Part shown: piece after piece, positions 12,132 through 23,222 of the stretch
How the letters are laid out: every line of letters begins with the position of its first letter
How positions within the stretch are numbered: the first letter of the stretch is position 1
NCBI GenBank assembly: GCA_023055425.1
Contig: JALGPY010000004.1
Span: 59,667,718 to 59,731,717, forward strand
Direction of reading: 5' to 3'
DNA from: Linanthus parryae
Taxonomy: Eukaryota > Streptophyta > Magnoliopsida > Ericales > Polemoniaceae
Length of the DNA: 64,000 nucleotides
Notes under the pieces: generated by a model
Database searches by the model: none
Seen by the model: the letters and a program-made list of their open reading frames with translations, nothing else
Told to the model about the DNA's origin: nothing
Made by a program: the position numbers and the translations under genes

Positions 12132-13979
12132 TGTAACACCCCATGATTCCCAGACTTTCCGTTCCGGGCCGGAGAGCCCGGGTAGGTGCTACTAAATATG
12201 AAATGGCGGAAATCAAGAACAAATACTGCCATAATTATACATTACATAGCCCAACTGTCTTAAACATTTGTCTTAAAATATTATTACACAAAAGATCCAA
12301 ACCGTCTAGTAGTTCGAGTTACTAAGCATGATGATAATACTAGGTGAGTCGGCGTTCCCCGATCTATGCCAACTTTTCGTCGTCTAGACCTGCGGTGGGA
12401 ATAAAACAGGAACCGCAGTTTTTCTAAAGTCAGCAATGAAATACTGAGTAAGTAAACACCCAAGCTTGTAAACAGATTTCGAGGCATATCTTTTCCAAAA
12501 CAAGTATACATAGGAATGAACAATATCGAGTAAATGCTGGAAGAATAAAGTACGAATACTGGAACACATATGAAATTCTCTTTCTTGTAACTTTGCATCT
12601 CAATCCTTCTCTTGTGTCTCAAACGGGGAATATTATTCCCAATCTATCTCTTCTTTCCTTTCATAAATATTTCTTTCTCAAAGAACCTCATATTATTATC
12701 TTGTTGATACGGGGAAGATCTACTTTCACTAAGCTACCAAGACCTTAAGTGCCGGCACCCCCCTAAGACTCCTCGCGGCCAGAGAGGTGAGTACATGGAG
12801 CGACCCGGCAGGTTGTGACCGGGTTAAAATAATACGGGTCGAGTGAACAAGTCAACACGACCAATCTAGCAATAATATAACGATCCCCCCACAACTCTTT
12901 CCACTTTACATTATTAATGAATTATTATTCTCGTGTGACATTCTCAAAACATTCATCTCAAAACATAATCAATCTCAAGTAAAGCTTGCAAGTCGTAAAA
13001 CATATTTTGAGACAAATTATAAAATCACATTTCGACACGAAAGAAGCTAGGCACGCTAGACTTGGCATATTTACTTACCTCAACAATACGGCAAATAGCA
13101 CGTAAGCTCTTACAGGTAGACGTAGCCCTCGTCTACAAATTCGTCACCTACAAATTTATAATTTTCTAATTAATCGAGAGTCTGACTATCATGTAATATG
13201 CAAGTAACGACGTGAGAAAGTCCAATTTAATTTAATACGACGCCTAAATCTTCCTTTGTGGTTATAATTGTCAAGCGGGGGCTTAGTTTACAATAATCAT
13301 ACTCTTAAATTATAATTATCTAATATTACTATTAAATTTTACAAATAATACACTTGTATTTTTAAATAGTGAGAAAATAATATATTCACTTTTTAGTATT
13401 TTCCTAAGTATAAATCTTATAATAGGAACATATTAGTTTAGACTTTATTGTAAAGAACCACATTTTATTCTTAATATTTTAACAATTACATTTAACTTTT
13501 CTAGCATAAATTATTTATAGCAAAGAAATTATAAAATTAACTATTGGGGACATATTCTTAATAGTGAAATAAAAAGACTATATACTAACTTGTTGAGGAG
13601 ATGACATCATAAAATATTTATTAAGAAACAAGTGTGATATATACTTATAAGTATGAGAAATAATTATTTTAACTTTTAGATAAATATATTAGTTAAATAA
13701 ACTATTCATAAATATTTCTCAAGTTTCTTCATAACCTATTTTACTCTTAGACGATATTTAGATAATCAATTTATTTAAAACATCAACTTACAATATTTTG
13801 AGATTAACTAATCAAGTAAAACCGATATTAATTATTGAATATATAGGCTTAATGTATTAAACGACTCTACTTTACTTTATAGCAACTATTTATTGTAAAA
13901 TTACATTATCCAAGTTATTTATTTTTATAATAATTAGAAGTTTAGAAATTAACTTTAAATTTCATATCTTTAATATTTT

Positions 13980-14023
<44 letters not shown>

Positions 14024-15269
14024 TACATACAAAATTATGTAACCAATATTTCTATAAAAGAAACAATTAATCCCCTACCAAAATAACAGTCTCATATGCC
14101 ACAATATATACCCTCTGCTTTTCAGAATGTACAAAACAACCCCCTTCTCATAACCATAATCAATTCTGGTGAATGACATATTATACCCCCAAGTTGTAAG
14201 AAAAGACACTTTCACCCCCTAAACGTAAACTATCAAATCGATCAACATAATCATGGATTCAAGGCTCAAATAGCGATTCTGATTGCATAAAACGACTAAT
14301 TAGAGGATTTAGAGTGTACCCAAGCCGAGAATTTCTGAAAACGGTCGAGAAACGGACCGATTCGAGCTTGTCGTCGAATGGGTCCGCGGTGATGTTTGCT
14401 CGTGATGATTTCGGCGACCTGGGCTAGGTTCGAGCGTGCTGCGAGTGTCCTCGTACTTCCCGGAGGCGATGGGAAGCAATCCTAAGGGCTGGGTGTTGCT
14501 AATTTTGCCGGGCTCGAAGCTTCGCCGGCAAAAATGGAGGTCCGGCGATAGCGGCGTTGACTTTACGAAGTTGTTGCCTCTGCTGCTGTGATCCTCTCTT
14601 GGTCGCGAGGAAGAGAGGAGATGAGGGAGACTGAGGGGAGAGACAGAGAGTAGGTGGAGGAGGTGGTGTCGGCGGTTCCGTCACCGACGGGGGAGGCAGC
14701 CGCTGCTGCTGCTTCCTCTGCTTTTCGTCGGGCAAAACAGGGGAGAGGGAGAGAGATAGTGGGAGAGCGAGGTCGTGATGGAGGTGGTGATGGCGGCGTA
14801 GATTTTCCCGTCGGGTTTTCCGGCGGCGGTTGTTGCAGTGGCCTAAGGCCACTACTGCTGCTGCTGGCTCTCTCTCTTTTCTGTTCGACCGAGGGAGAAG
14901 GAGGCAGAGAGAGAGAGATGGAGGGTGGGATGGTGGTGTCGGGGATGGTGCTGGCGTTGGGGGTGGTGTCGGGTGATGGGGGTGAGAAGAAGGAGGAGGG
15001 GGAGCAGTATATGAAGAAGAGGAGAAGGACTTGGGGAGACTCACCCCGTATAGGGGTCTGTTCTTTTTTTTTCATTATTTAATTATCTTTTATCAAATTT
15101 CTTATTAGGGTTTATTGCTTCTTCAAACTACAATTTATACCCCCCCCCCCCAATCTTGACTAGCAAATACTTTTTTTTGAAATGACAACTACTTCCCCTT
15201 TCGCTATATAATCAACCTATAAACTATACAAAAAGTCACTTATTACTTCTACAAAAACGGGGTATTACA
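12132..15269 (-). repeat. Tekay-A 5' LTR
   Basis: 3138 bp, nearly identical to 3523-6655. Differences seen by eye include a longer (TA)n run (about 13984-14020), a C-run at about 15140-15152 and a short deletion in the GC-rich block near 14775. The low-complexity open frames correspond to 14499-15075 here but have different lengths (181 and 170 codons). Confidence 0.95.
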
Positions 15270-15274
15270 ACTCC

Positions 15275-16229
15275 GGTGAGTTCTTTCAACTGTGAATATT
15301 ATTGAACTGTATGTACGCAATGTTTGAATACATATAGGAAAGAACTATATGTACATTTACTCGTTCTGTTCATGTATCACTCTTTGCTTCATAACTGTGA
15401 TAGACAGAATTGTCGAGATCACAAACAGCAGCTAATAGTCGAATTAGTGCTGCATTTAAGTTGGATTTCTAAAGTTGATGTGGTATTGAGCTGTGCAAGC
15501 AAAACCCACGCCGGCAAAGAAACAAATAAAAACAGTAAATCAAGGGATACAAGCTTTTGAATTTCCACCCAGCACTATAAGATTCAAACACAGTGCCAAG
15601 CGTATTAAGTGGAGTAGTTAATAAACAAAATCATGGGAAATTATGTTCAACAGGCCACATATGTCACTGGGTAACAGTCGCGATTCACGATCTCAATTCG
15701 CCGAAGTGCCACATAAATAGACTTGCACATTCCTTTCCCTCATCTTATTTCCACAACCCTAAAGCCATCACATCTTATATGTCCAGTTTCCCACCTTCCC
15801 CATCACATTTGATACTCATCATCTAAAAAACATTCTCTTATACTGGGTTCGTGGGATATCAAGTAGATTTGAACAATTGAACTACAGAGTTGTGACTTCA
15901 GTAATTGGTGCTGGGGGATATATGGGAGCTAAAAATGAAATTGTTCACAAGTACACACGCACGTTATTGAATGAGAAATAGAGAAAAACCCAACATTCAA
16001 GATCCATGCATTGAACATTCTTGATTGTGATTCTTGAAGCATTTTTTTGCCATTACACATACAACTATACGCGCATGTTCATACAGAGAGCAAGGAACAC
16101 AATCTAACTTTCAGGAAGAAAAGCCCAATTCAATTGTTACAACAGCTAACTAACATGTAATTCGAAATATAGCTTAATCAAAAATATTCTGATTTAAAAA
16201 GATTCTTAATAATGACATTAAGAATGTAC
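15275..16229. other. Intergenic DNA right of Tekay-A
   Basis: No supported gene. The ORFs of 77-78 codons (15324-15560, 15593-15826) have no recognised domain. The first bases after the TSD (GGTGAGTTCTTTC) resemble a splice donor. Confidence 0.4.
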
Positions 16230-16505
16230 CTCAATCCAAGAGCTCCTGTCTTAGTTCCATTGGTCGTGGAGATTCGAGTTTCCCTTCAAAACGACCAACA
16301 TAACAAAACAGTAAGAAAACCGCAGATAAAATAATTCAGAATACAACCTATCTTCAGGGGTTGTCTTCTCCGGTACTTCAGTCGCATCCAATCCTTTTAC
16401 ATTAGCCAGATCAGAAGATCGGACCTCCTGGCTCTCACATTCCTTCGCCGGAGCTCAGTTTTCCGCCGCCGACGATGTCACGGTGCCTGAAAAGCAAGAA
16501 CCCAT
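16230..16505 (-). pseudogene. Candidate two-exon gene fragment, unrecognised
   Basis: On the minus strand an ATG at 16505 opens MGSCFSGTVTSSAAEN, then a TGA at 16455-16457. The same frame continues open (APAKECESQEVRSS...) to 16348. A GT donor there and an AG acceptor before 16283 would join in frame to a second exon (16230-16283, ending TNGTKTGALGLR) followed by another GT donor. The MGSCFS start would suit N-myristoylation. Codon 17 is a stop, so it is either a pseudogene or the true start lies elsewhere. A CT-rich leader-like stretch lies upstream (16700-16800). No family was recognised. Confidence 0.3.
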
Positions 16506-16959
16506 CAATAAATCAATCGAGACAAACAAAACCCAAGTCGTAAAATTCTCCAAATCTAACAAGATTCGGCATCTACACACACATGCATCAACAAAACCCA
16601 AACCCACCAACAATGTAAACACTAATTGATTAAAGGACGGATCGGAAATACCCGAGTCATATATCCTCTCAGTGGTGGGCCACCAGATGCAGAGAGAGGG
16701 TGGAGAAGACGGTAGCATCCGTTGACGGCGATAGAGAGAGAGGCGACAGACGGTGCAGTGAAAGAGAGAGAAGAAAAGCCAGTGACAGAGAGAGTAGGAC
16801 AAAGCTTATCTCAGAAGTTTGATACAGGGGCAAATAAGTACCCATGGAAACACACCAAATTTCACCATCAACCCAGAGAAACAACTCGTAAATCCAACAA
16901 CTCATGAAGGCATAGAAGTCAAATCGACCACTATACACCCAGTTACCATTGACACGGCC
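16506..16959. other. CT/GA-rich stretch beside the candidate fragment
   Basis: On the minus strand it is pyrimidine-rich with several open but unconvincing frames (16455-16802, 16669-16971). It may be 5' leader of the fragment at 16230-16505. No domain was seen. Confidence 0.3.
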
Positions 16960-17462
16960 AAAAAGCCGCAAATACCCCTTTTAAAGCAGTAATGGCATTG
17001 AACTCGCTTGTACGCGTGTTGTAGCTACAGGCAACCACAGGGACAGAAAATTCAAATTAAGGAAAACACAGGCCTAACTGGGAGCCCCCAACTACACCTG
17101 AAATTACAACGCCTGCCACTCATGCAATTCCTCCCATTCAGGCAGGAAGGATGGGCAAAAGAGTCAAATCGACAAGCACACATCCAGTTACATTGAGCAT
17201 GCCCAAAAAGCCGAATATGCCCCTCTAAAAACAAAAATGGCAGTGAACGTGCTTCCTGGCGTGCTGTATTTTGAGTCAAGTATGGGGACATAAAGGTCAA
17301 ATTAAGGAAAGCACATCCCTAACAGACCACCCCCAGCTAAACCACAAATTACAACGCGTGCCACTCATGCAACTCTTCCCATTCAGCCAATAAGGGAGGT
17401 CAAAACCGTCATTTCACCAGCCCGAAATGGGCAACTCGTGCTTTTAAATATAGGTGGTAAGG
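16960..17462 (+). repeat. Dispersed repeat module, right copy
   Basis: 16960-17045 resembles 930-1010 and 17110-17420 is nearly identical to 1376-1700, in the same orientation and order. The tail at 17415-17462 (caccagcccgaaatgggcaa) matches, in inverted orientation, the text near 3015-3042. The family is unrecognised. Confidence 0.65.
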
Positions 17463-18042
17463 AAGAATCCATTTTAGAGTGGATATAGAATTCGGTAAAT
17501 GACAAATAGCATACGAGTACGAGTATATCTACCAATCTATACCAACATAGCGTACATCTGAATACTACTAAAACGTAGAGGCAACGGAATGGTCTTGCTT
17601 ATTAACATAATAGATAACTAACAATGTAATAAGATCTAATATATTTAAGCAAGAACAAGCCTAAAGATAATTTGAATTCTAATGATAAATGTAAAGTAAA
17701 TCAACAAGAAACTAAAAAGTTATAAAGAGATGAGACCAATACACTAGATTTTTTACCATGTGGAAACTTTCTACTGGTAGATCACCTCAATGTGAAACCC
17801 AGTGAAGGATAATAAGCCCTGCTACTAGCACCAACTAGTGTTATACCAATATATTTCCCAAAAACGTCTGTGTATAGACATACTGAGTTATCACAGTAGA
17901 TCCGCTACTTACAGATATACCTTGCATATCTACGCTCCTTCAATAACTTTTTAGCACCCACGAGGTGGAAACTCAAGTACTCTCGTAAATCTAGTTAGGA
18001 ACCAGCAGTCACCAACTCAGCTCATCAGCATTCACATCGAAA
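17463..18042. other. Intergenic DNA, no gene seen
   Basis: AT-rich. No open frame with a recognisable domain. Confidence 0.4.
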
Positions 18043-18160
18043 GTGTGGAAAGTCTCCGCTCACAAGTCGTCACACAAGATGTGTGTAAAGGACTCCGCTC
18101 ACCAGCGGTAACACATGATGTGTGGAAAGGACTCCGCGACTAGCGGTCACAAAAGGAGTG
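18043..18160. repeat. Short tandem repeat, about three ~39-bp units
   Basis: The text 'gtgtggaaagtctccgct', 'gtgtgtaaaggactccgct' and 'gtgtggaaaggactccgc' starts three imperfect units, each followed by a variant of 'agcggtcacacatgat'. Confidence 0.6.
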
Positions 18161-18669
18161 CGGAATAAACAAGGTACTGGTGTATGAAACATGATTACCA
18201 CTAGGAATAGCAGACACTTGATAAAACAAGAGATCCTAGACCTACATGTATGATGTAAAACTCTAGACATATATCTGAGAGGCTACAAGAGTTCAGATCT
18301 GAAGAATTAGATTAGCAAACCATTTCGAACAACTCCAACTTCAAAATATGGAAAAACTGCAAGATGAATAAACATAGCAACACAAACTCATATCAAGGAG
18401 TCAAGGAGGTTCACATACAGAGAGAGATAAATCTGGAATTTACAGACTTCTATCAGAAGATATCGTCTTAAAAACATATCTAACGCAAAATCAAAATCTA
18501 AATAAGTAATATTAAAATAAAAAGACTGCTATAAATCTTATATGGATGTTATAGACTCAAGTAGACAGAAATGATAATACCTCTAGATCTGAGGAGAGAG
18601 GGATCTAGAACATGACTTAACAATGGATATAAATTCTACCTGAAACTCCTAGAATATAAAGTAGCTTTT
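18161..18669. other. Intergenic DNA, no gene seen
   Basis: No supported feature other than its position next to the GAA microsatellite. Confidence 0.35.
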
Positions 18670-18756
18670 GAAGAAGAAGAAGAAGAAGAAGAAGAAGAAG
18701 AAGAAGAAGAAGAAGAAGAAGAAGAAGAAGAAGAAGAAGAAGAAGAAGAAGAAGAA
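18670..18756. repeat. (GAA)n microsatellite, about 29 units
   Basis: An uninterrupted GAA/AAG run. It creates an artificial poly-Leu frame on the minus strand. Confidence 0.95.
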
Positions 18757-19308
18757 TGAAGATCAATGAAACAGAGTGATGTAGATACATGTTCTTCGTG
18801 TCACTATCAGTAGTCCATGCAACGCATGAGAAAGGAGACACGTTTATTCACTTCCTGCTCCATAAAACACCATAGTATTCTCTCTGTTTACACATATGCA
18901 AACTGTTCAAAAGCCGAAGATGTTGTCGAATTTGTGAGAATTTGAACAACCAATTGCATTCGTAGTTCCATATTAAGTCCAAATTACTATTTTGATTGAA
19001 TACTAACCCACTGGGAGGACTTCAAAAATACTGTGATAGACTCTACAAGATCAGTAAACAGTCATCCATTTTGTTCTTTGCTCCAAAAATATAATGACAG
19101 TAGTCGTTGTATTCCAAATAGTGAAACCCTAATAAATGTATAATTGACTAGGATAAAGGTTTAACTAAAAAATAATTAAAGAAAGCAAGGGATACATTCA
19201 CTACAAATCATTATTAAACTATAAAAATAATAAGCTCACATGATTTGAGACAAATTTGAACCGGTCTAGCTTCAACGAAAAATCACATTCGCACATTTCC
19301 AAAACTAG
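18757..19308. other. Intergenic DNA, no gene seen
   Basis: AT-rich with no recognisable coding segment. Confidence 0.4.
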
Positions 19309-19310
19309 TA

Positions 19311-19570
19311 CTACCCCGTTTCTTCTCTTTCATCGTGGTTTGACTTTTTTACTCGTAATTGGGTCACTTTGACTTAAGTGATTTGGATATCAAAATAATG
19401 TAATTATTTGAAAATTGTTTCATGATTTTGTAGCGTAAAGTTTAATCTACAAGACCATGCAAAGATTACCAAATTCTTGTATCATTTTGCTAATCAAATT
19501 ATTGGATCAAAGTGATCCAGTGAACATTGACAAAAATTAAAGTATGCTGAAAGAGAAGAAACATATGTAG
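19311..19570. mobile_element. Stowaway-type MITE (Tc1/mariner-like)
   Basis: 260 bp with inverted ends CTACCCCGTTTCTTCTCTTTC (left) and the reverse complement of GAAAGAGAAGAAACATATGTAG (right), flanked by TA on both sides (19309-19310, 19571-19572). The TIR form and TA duplication fit Stowaway MITEs. It has no coding capacity. Confidence 0.8.
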
Positions 19571-19572
19571 TA

Positions 19573-20884
19573 ACTATTTTAACCAAACATCATGTGTATG
19601 CAAATGGAAAGTTTGTGAAATCAATCACCGTTGCACAACTTAACTAAGACTTCCGAAACTAAGTCTAATGTCATGTAACATCGCTACATGTACATGCCAA
19701 ACCTAGATGAAAAAGTACCGTGTATACCTTATAAACCATGGTGGCACGACTTCTGAGATCTCTCCCTTCAAGGGTCGATACACAACATACTTGCACATTA
19801 CTACATCAACACTAATACATATTCTACGTAAAAGTATTACATACTATTTTTTATAAAAAAAGAGCCTCACATAGTCATAAATTCGCTTCAGCGGGTTAAA
19901 TAAGAAAAACACTTCACATAAAATGTCAGCCACTCTAAAATGAAGAACGATGTCGCCCTTAATTTCTTACCCTCAAAAATATATGAAAAGTGTCAATATG
20001 CTCCCTTAAGATACATTGTGCAAGTTAAAACAGAAAAGAAACCTAATTGGTAATTACCAAATGACATAAAATCGTACAAAAGAGATGTAATATTAGGTAA
20101 TTAAGGTAGAGCTCAATCAGATGAAAAAATGTTATGTGTCACATCCTAATATAGATCATCCACGGCTTTTGAAGTACCTTTGAAAGCACATTAATTTCAC
20201 TCCACCTCTATTAAAATATACTACTTTGATTTATCATATACATTGTCGATTTAAAAATACAAGATATAAATGACGCACACATATGACATAATAACCATCG
20301 ATGATAGTGAAGTACAATAGCATCAATTTGAAGCAACAAAAGAACAATCACATCAAATTTCATTTCATGACAACTATGAAATATGGTACACATACTTTTG
20401 ACAAAGTAATAGTTTTGATAAGCATTAATGTAAAGCCTAGAGCTGCAACATATAACTCTAGACGAGCTGTTTATAATGAAACTGATTTAGAACAATTGAC
20501 AATTAACTATCTTGCAGTTTCACCGAATTTGACACTCAGAAATATGTAGGTTTTTCAAAAAATAAATCCTTGTACTATTGTAATTGTTTACATCATGCTC
20601 CCGATTGACGACACTATCATATGGGGCTTAGATCTGTTACTCACATGTGGAGGAATTTTGGAAATACACAGAACAACCAAATACCTCTTATTTGCCTCTC
20701 TCTCACTCTCCACCACTATCTCCAATTAAGCCATTAATTGACTTATAAATTCCTCTTCTTCTCCCTTTATTGTCTTACTCTTCCTCTAATTAATATTTGC
20801 TCCTCTTGTTCATGATTAGTCTCTGCTTCATCTTCCCCTTCGCATATCTCTTCGTTTTCATTTACGCCTTGGACTTTTCAAGTA
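19573..20884. other. Intergenic DNA, no gene seen
   Basis: AT-rich. ORFs of 60-82 codons at 20211-20549 overlap on opposite strands and show no domain. The stretch 20620-20884 may hold the decayed 3' end of the AAA-ATPase pseudogene (acidic tail-like text on the minus strand). Confidence 0.35.
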
Positions 20885-21385
20885 TATCATACAATCGCCC
20901 CCAAGAAAATATATTAGAACTGAATTCTCCTCCACATCCGTCGGAGTGATCTTAACCTCCTCCAACAACTCCCCAATCTTGCCAAACAATATGTGCTCTT
21001 CAAGACCCATATAATTCTTGGCCAGAAACTTAAAATTCTTGAACCCGCAGAACGAACGATATCTAAATGTGCATGCTCATCATTACCCTTCGAAATAGCA
21101 CCAGATCCAGCTTATCAACGTGAAGACGATGTTATGTTCTTCTCTGCAAGAGGTTTAGAGCCCATCAGTGAAATTCAGCAGCCTTCCTAAACAATGCAGC
21201 CTTGCTCAGATTCTTCTTTTCTTCCATTTTCTTCCTTGCAGTTGACTTATTCTCCTCTCCTCTCCTTCCGTCCTATCCTTCCTTCTTTTGACCTAAGTGA
21301 ACAATTCATATCCGATAATGGACTTACTTCAGTGTTAAATCAACAATTTCCTCAATTCACTGTTTTTCTTCAATGCGGTAGTTGA
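20885..21385 (-). pseudogene. BCS1-like AAA-ATPase fragment (decayed)
   Basis: Read on the minus strand, short in-frame pieces follow the order of plant BCS1/HSR4-type AAA-ATPases. They are TALKKNSELRKLLI, then SKSII with a damaged Walker B region, LLNFTDGL, VFT, then DKLDLVLFRR (family DKLDPALLRPGR). FLAKNYMGLEEHILFGKIGE follows, then ITPTDVEENSVL. Several stops and frameshifts separate them. The Walker A part and the N-terminal membrane segment are absent, so only the second half of the ATPase domain remains. No intron is visible in this stretch, which could mean a processed copy, although many genes of this family are intronless. It lies 550 bp left of the Sirevirus insertion. It cannot encode an active ATPase. 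Confidence 0.75.
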
Positions 21386-21942
21386 GGAAATTGGCAAATT
21401 CAGAGACCAAAGAAACCTTATTTTGAGTAGGAGGTAAACTCAAGGTTACTAGGGTTTGTGGAATGATGTGTTTGGTACGAGGGTCTTGAACGAGTGCGTT
21501 TCGCCAAGGGTAGGTTTCTTGAAGTTAATTAGTTTCATTAAGATTCATGTAAATGAAGATGGTGGTGGTCTATGGAGAGAGAGATGTGTATTTGTTTTTC
21601 ATGAATTTCCAATTTTGTGAGTAAAAGAACTAAGCCAAACTAATGGCGGGGCGATATGTAAGCACTTATGATAGTGTATGGAGTTATCTGTTAAATTGAA
21701 AATTGCATAAGTATGAGTGTCAATCCCATCAAACTATGAAGGGGTATAGAAACAGCAGGGGCCATTATTTCTCACTCGCCTATTTGCTGAAGTCATTTTG
21801 CGTGATCACTAATTATGACCGGAATGGTAAGAGAAAGAAGCATGTATACACATCATCTTTCACTTCATTTAGATGCATAAGAAATCTAGTTTAAGAGATG
21901 TAACATTTTGAAAAATAAAATTTTGAAAGAATCCATTAGAAG
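21386..21942. other. Left flank of the Sirevirus insertion
   Basis: No supported gene. It ends with AGAAG (21938-21942), the left TSD copy of the copia element. Confidence 0.5.
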
Positions 21943-23173
21943 TGTAAGTTCATCCTGTTTCAAAGGCTTGAAACAGCTTGTCTGTTTCAAGGGTTTGAAA
22001 CAAGCACTGCAGAATACAGCATGAACTTAGGGGGAGCTTTTGATTAAATTCCAACTCACGATCTCCTATTATTGATTATATGTTACTTGATTATGAAAGA
22101 CAAATCACTAATACTATAAAATGTGATTAATCTATCCGTTTCACTACATTTTGCAGGGATATACAGTTGCCTATTTTGCAGGAATTAGTTCCTAAACTGG
22201 GATGTTGCTGAAAATGAAACTGAGTTGGTGATTTGATTTTGTGTTGGCTCAAATCTGATCTGGACCTTCCTAACATACTCCTTAACAAAGTCAAGACAGT
22301 ATTTGAAGATACTGAGCAAATAGCCGTTGGAGGAAGCTGCTAGAAGAGTAAAGATTTGAAGCTATTTTTCACGAAAGTTTGTTGAGAAGATTATGAAGAT
22401 CTTCAATTCAAACAGGCTGCTTAAAAGATTGAATTACTGAAGAATTTCGTAGACATAATACAGAGCAAGACACAGAGACATTAAAACACTACAAAGGATT
22501 GACAAGCAACCAAGTAGAAGATCTACATCACTCAATCCAATCATCTGAAGAACATTGCATTCTCACTGAAGACTTAGTTCTCAGTGTTCTTCTCTTCTGA
22601 TCATCATTTGTATATCATTTAGATAATACTTAGTTCTTATTCTCGTGGATTGTTCAAGGTTAACAATAGAGAATTCTTAGTTAAATAGTTAGCTAGAGCA
22701 GGTACTAGATAGGTTAGTGAGAACCACAAGCTGTAACAGAGTAAGGCATCTCTATGTGCTTGAGATCTAGAGCTTAGCTGTTGATTAATAAGAATTGAGT
22801 TGAAAATCCAGCAAGGATTAAGTCCCTGAGGTAGAGACGTAGGTCCAAGTTGACTAAACTCTATAAATCACTATGTCTCTTGCATATTCTTTACTACACT
22901 TTACTTAGCTTATACACTGCTCATAACAGGTTTCAGTTCAAGGGCTTGAAACTCATTTCAAGGCCTTGAAAACTATCAGCTTTCTCTTTACTTTCTGTTT
23001 TGATTCCAAGGACTTGAAACTCATTCCACGGCCTTGAAATACTTGATGCAATTCACAAAAATCTTTGAAACCACTCTTTTAGCAAAAGTTGCAAAAATTG
23101 TCATACTCTATTCAACCCCCCCCCCCCCTCTAGAGTATTGATCTTGTTGTCATTCCTACATTACTGTCCTTCA
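21943..23173 (+). repeat. Sirevirus 5' LTR
   Basis: 1231 bp. Copies of the palindrome TTTCAAGGCCTTGAAA or variants lie near both ends (about 21958, 21984, 22937, 22956, 23004, 23024). A C-run at about 23117-23130 is the main length difference from the other LTR in that area. Confidence 0.93.
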
Positions 23174-23175
23174 AT

Positions 23176-23187
23176 TGGTATCTGAGC
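23176..23187 (+). promoter_or_regulatory. Primer binding site (tRNA-iMet type) of the Sirevirus
   Basis: TGGTATCTGAGC, two bases after the LTR. It has one mismatch to the usual TGGTATCAGAGC. Confidence 0.75.
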
Positions 23188-23222
23188 TTGTATCACAACA
23201 TAGATCTAACAATCTTGTGATT

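Larger units (their letters stand above)
3523..15269 (-). mobile_element. Tekay-A: nearly intact Ty3/gypsy chromovirus (Tekay/Del type)
   Basis: A complete LTR retrotransposon on the minus strand, about 11.7 kb. The two LTRs (3523-6655 and 12132-15269) begin TGTAACACCCC and end GGGGTATTACA on the plus strand, and are flanked by the 5-bp duplication ACTCC (3518-3522 and 15270-15274). A tRNA-iMet type primer binding site lies next to the right LTR and a polypurine tract next to the left LTR, which fixes the orientation. Order in the frame is gag, protease, RT, RNase H, integrase and a C-terminal chromodomain-like region, as in Ty3/gypsy chromoviruses. LTRs of about 3.1 kb fit the Tekay/Del clade. 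The LTRs differ by roughly 1-2% in the parts compared by eye, so the insertion is young. The single gag-pol frame has only two stop codons. Confidence 0.95.

Noticed and set aside
17755..18240. LTR fragment of a further copia element
   Set aside because: The style of the sequence is suggestive, but no TG...CA ends, TSD, PBS or coding motif could be found.
18617..18841. Poly-Leu ORF on the minus strand
   Set aside because: Produced by the (GAA)n microsatellite.
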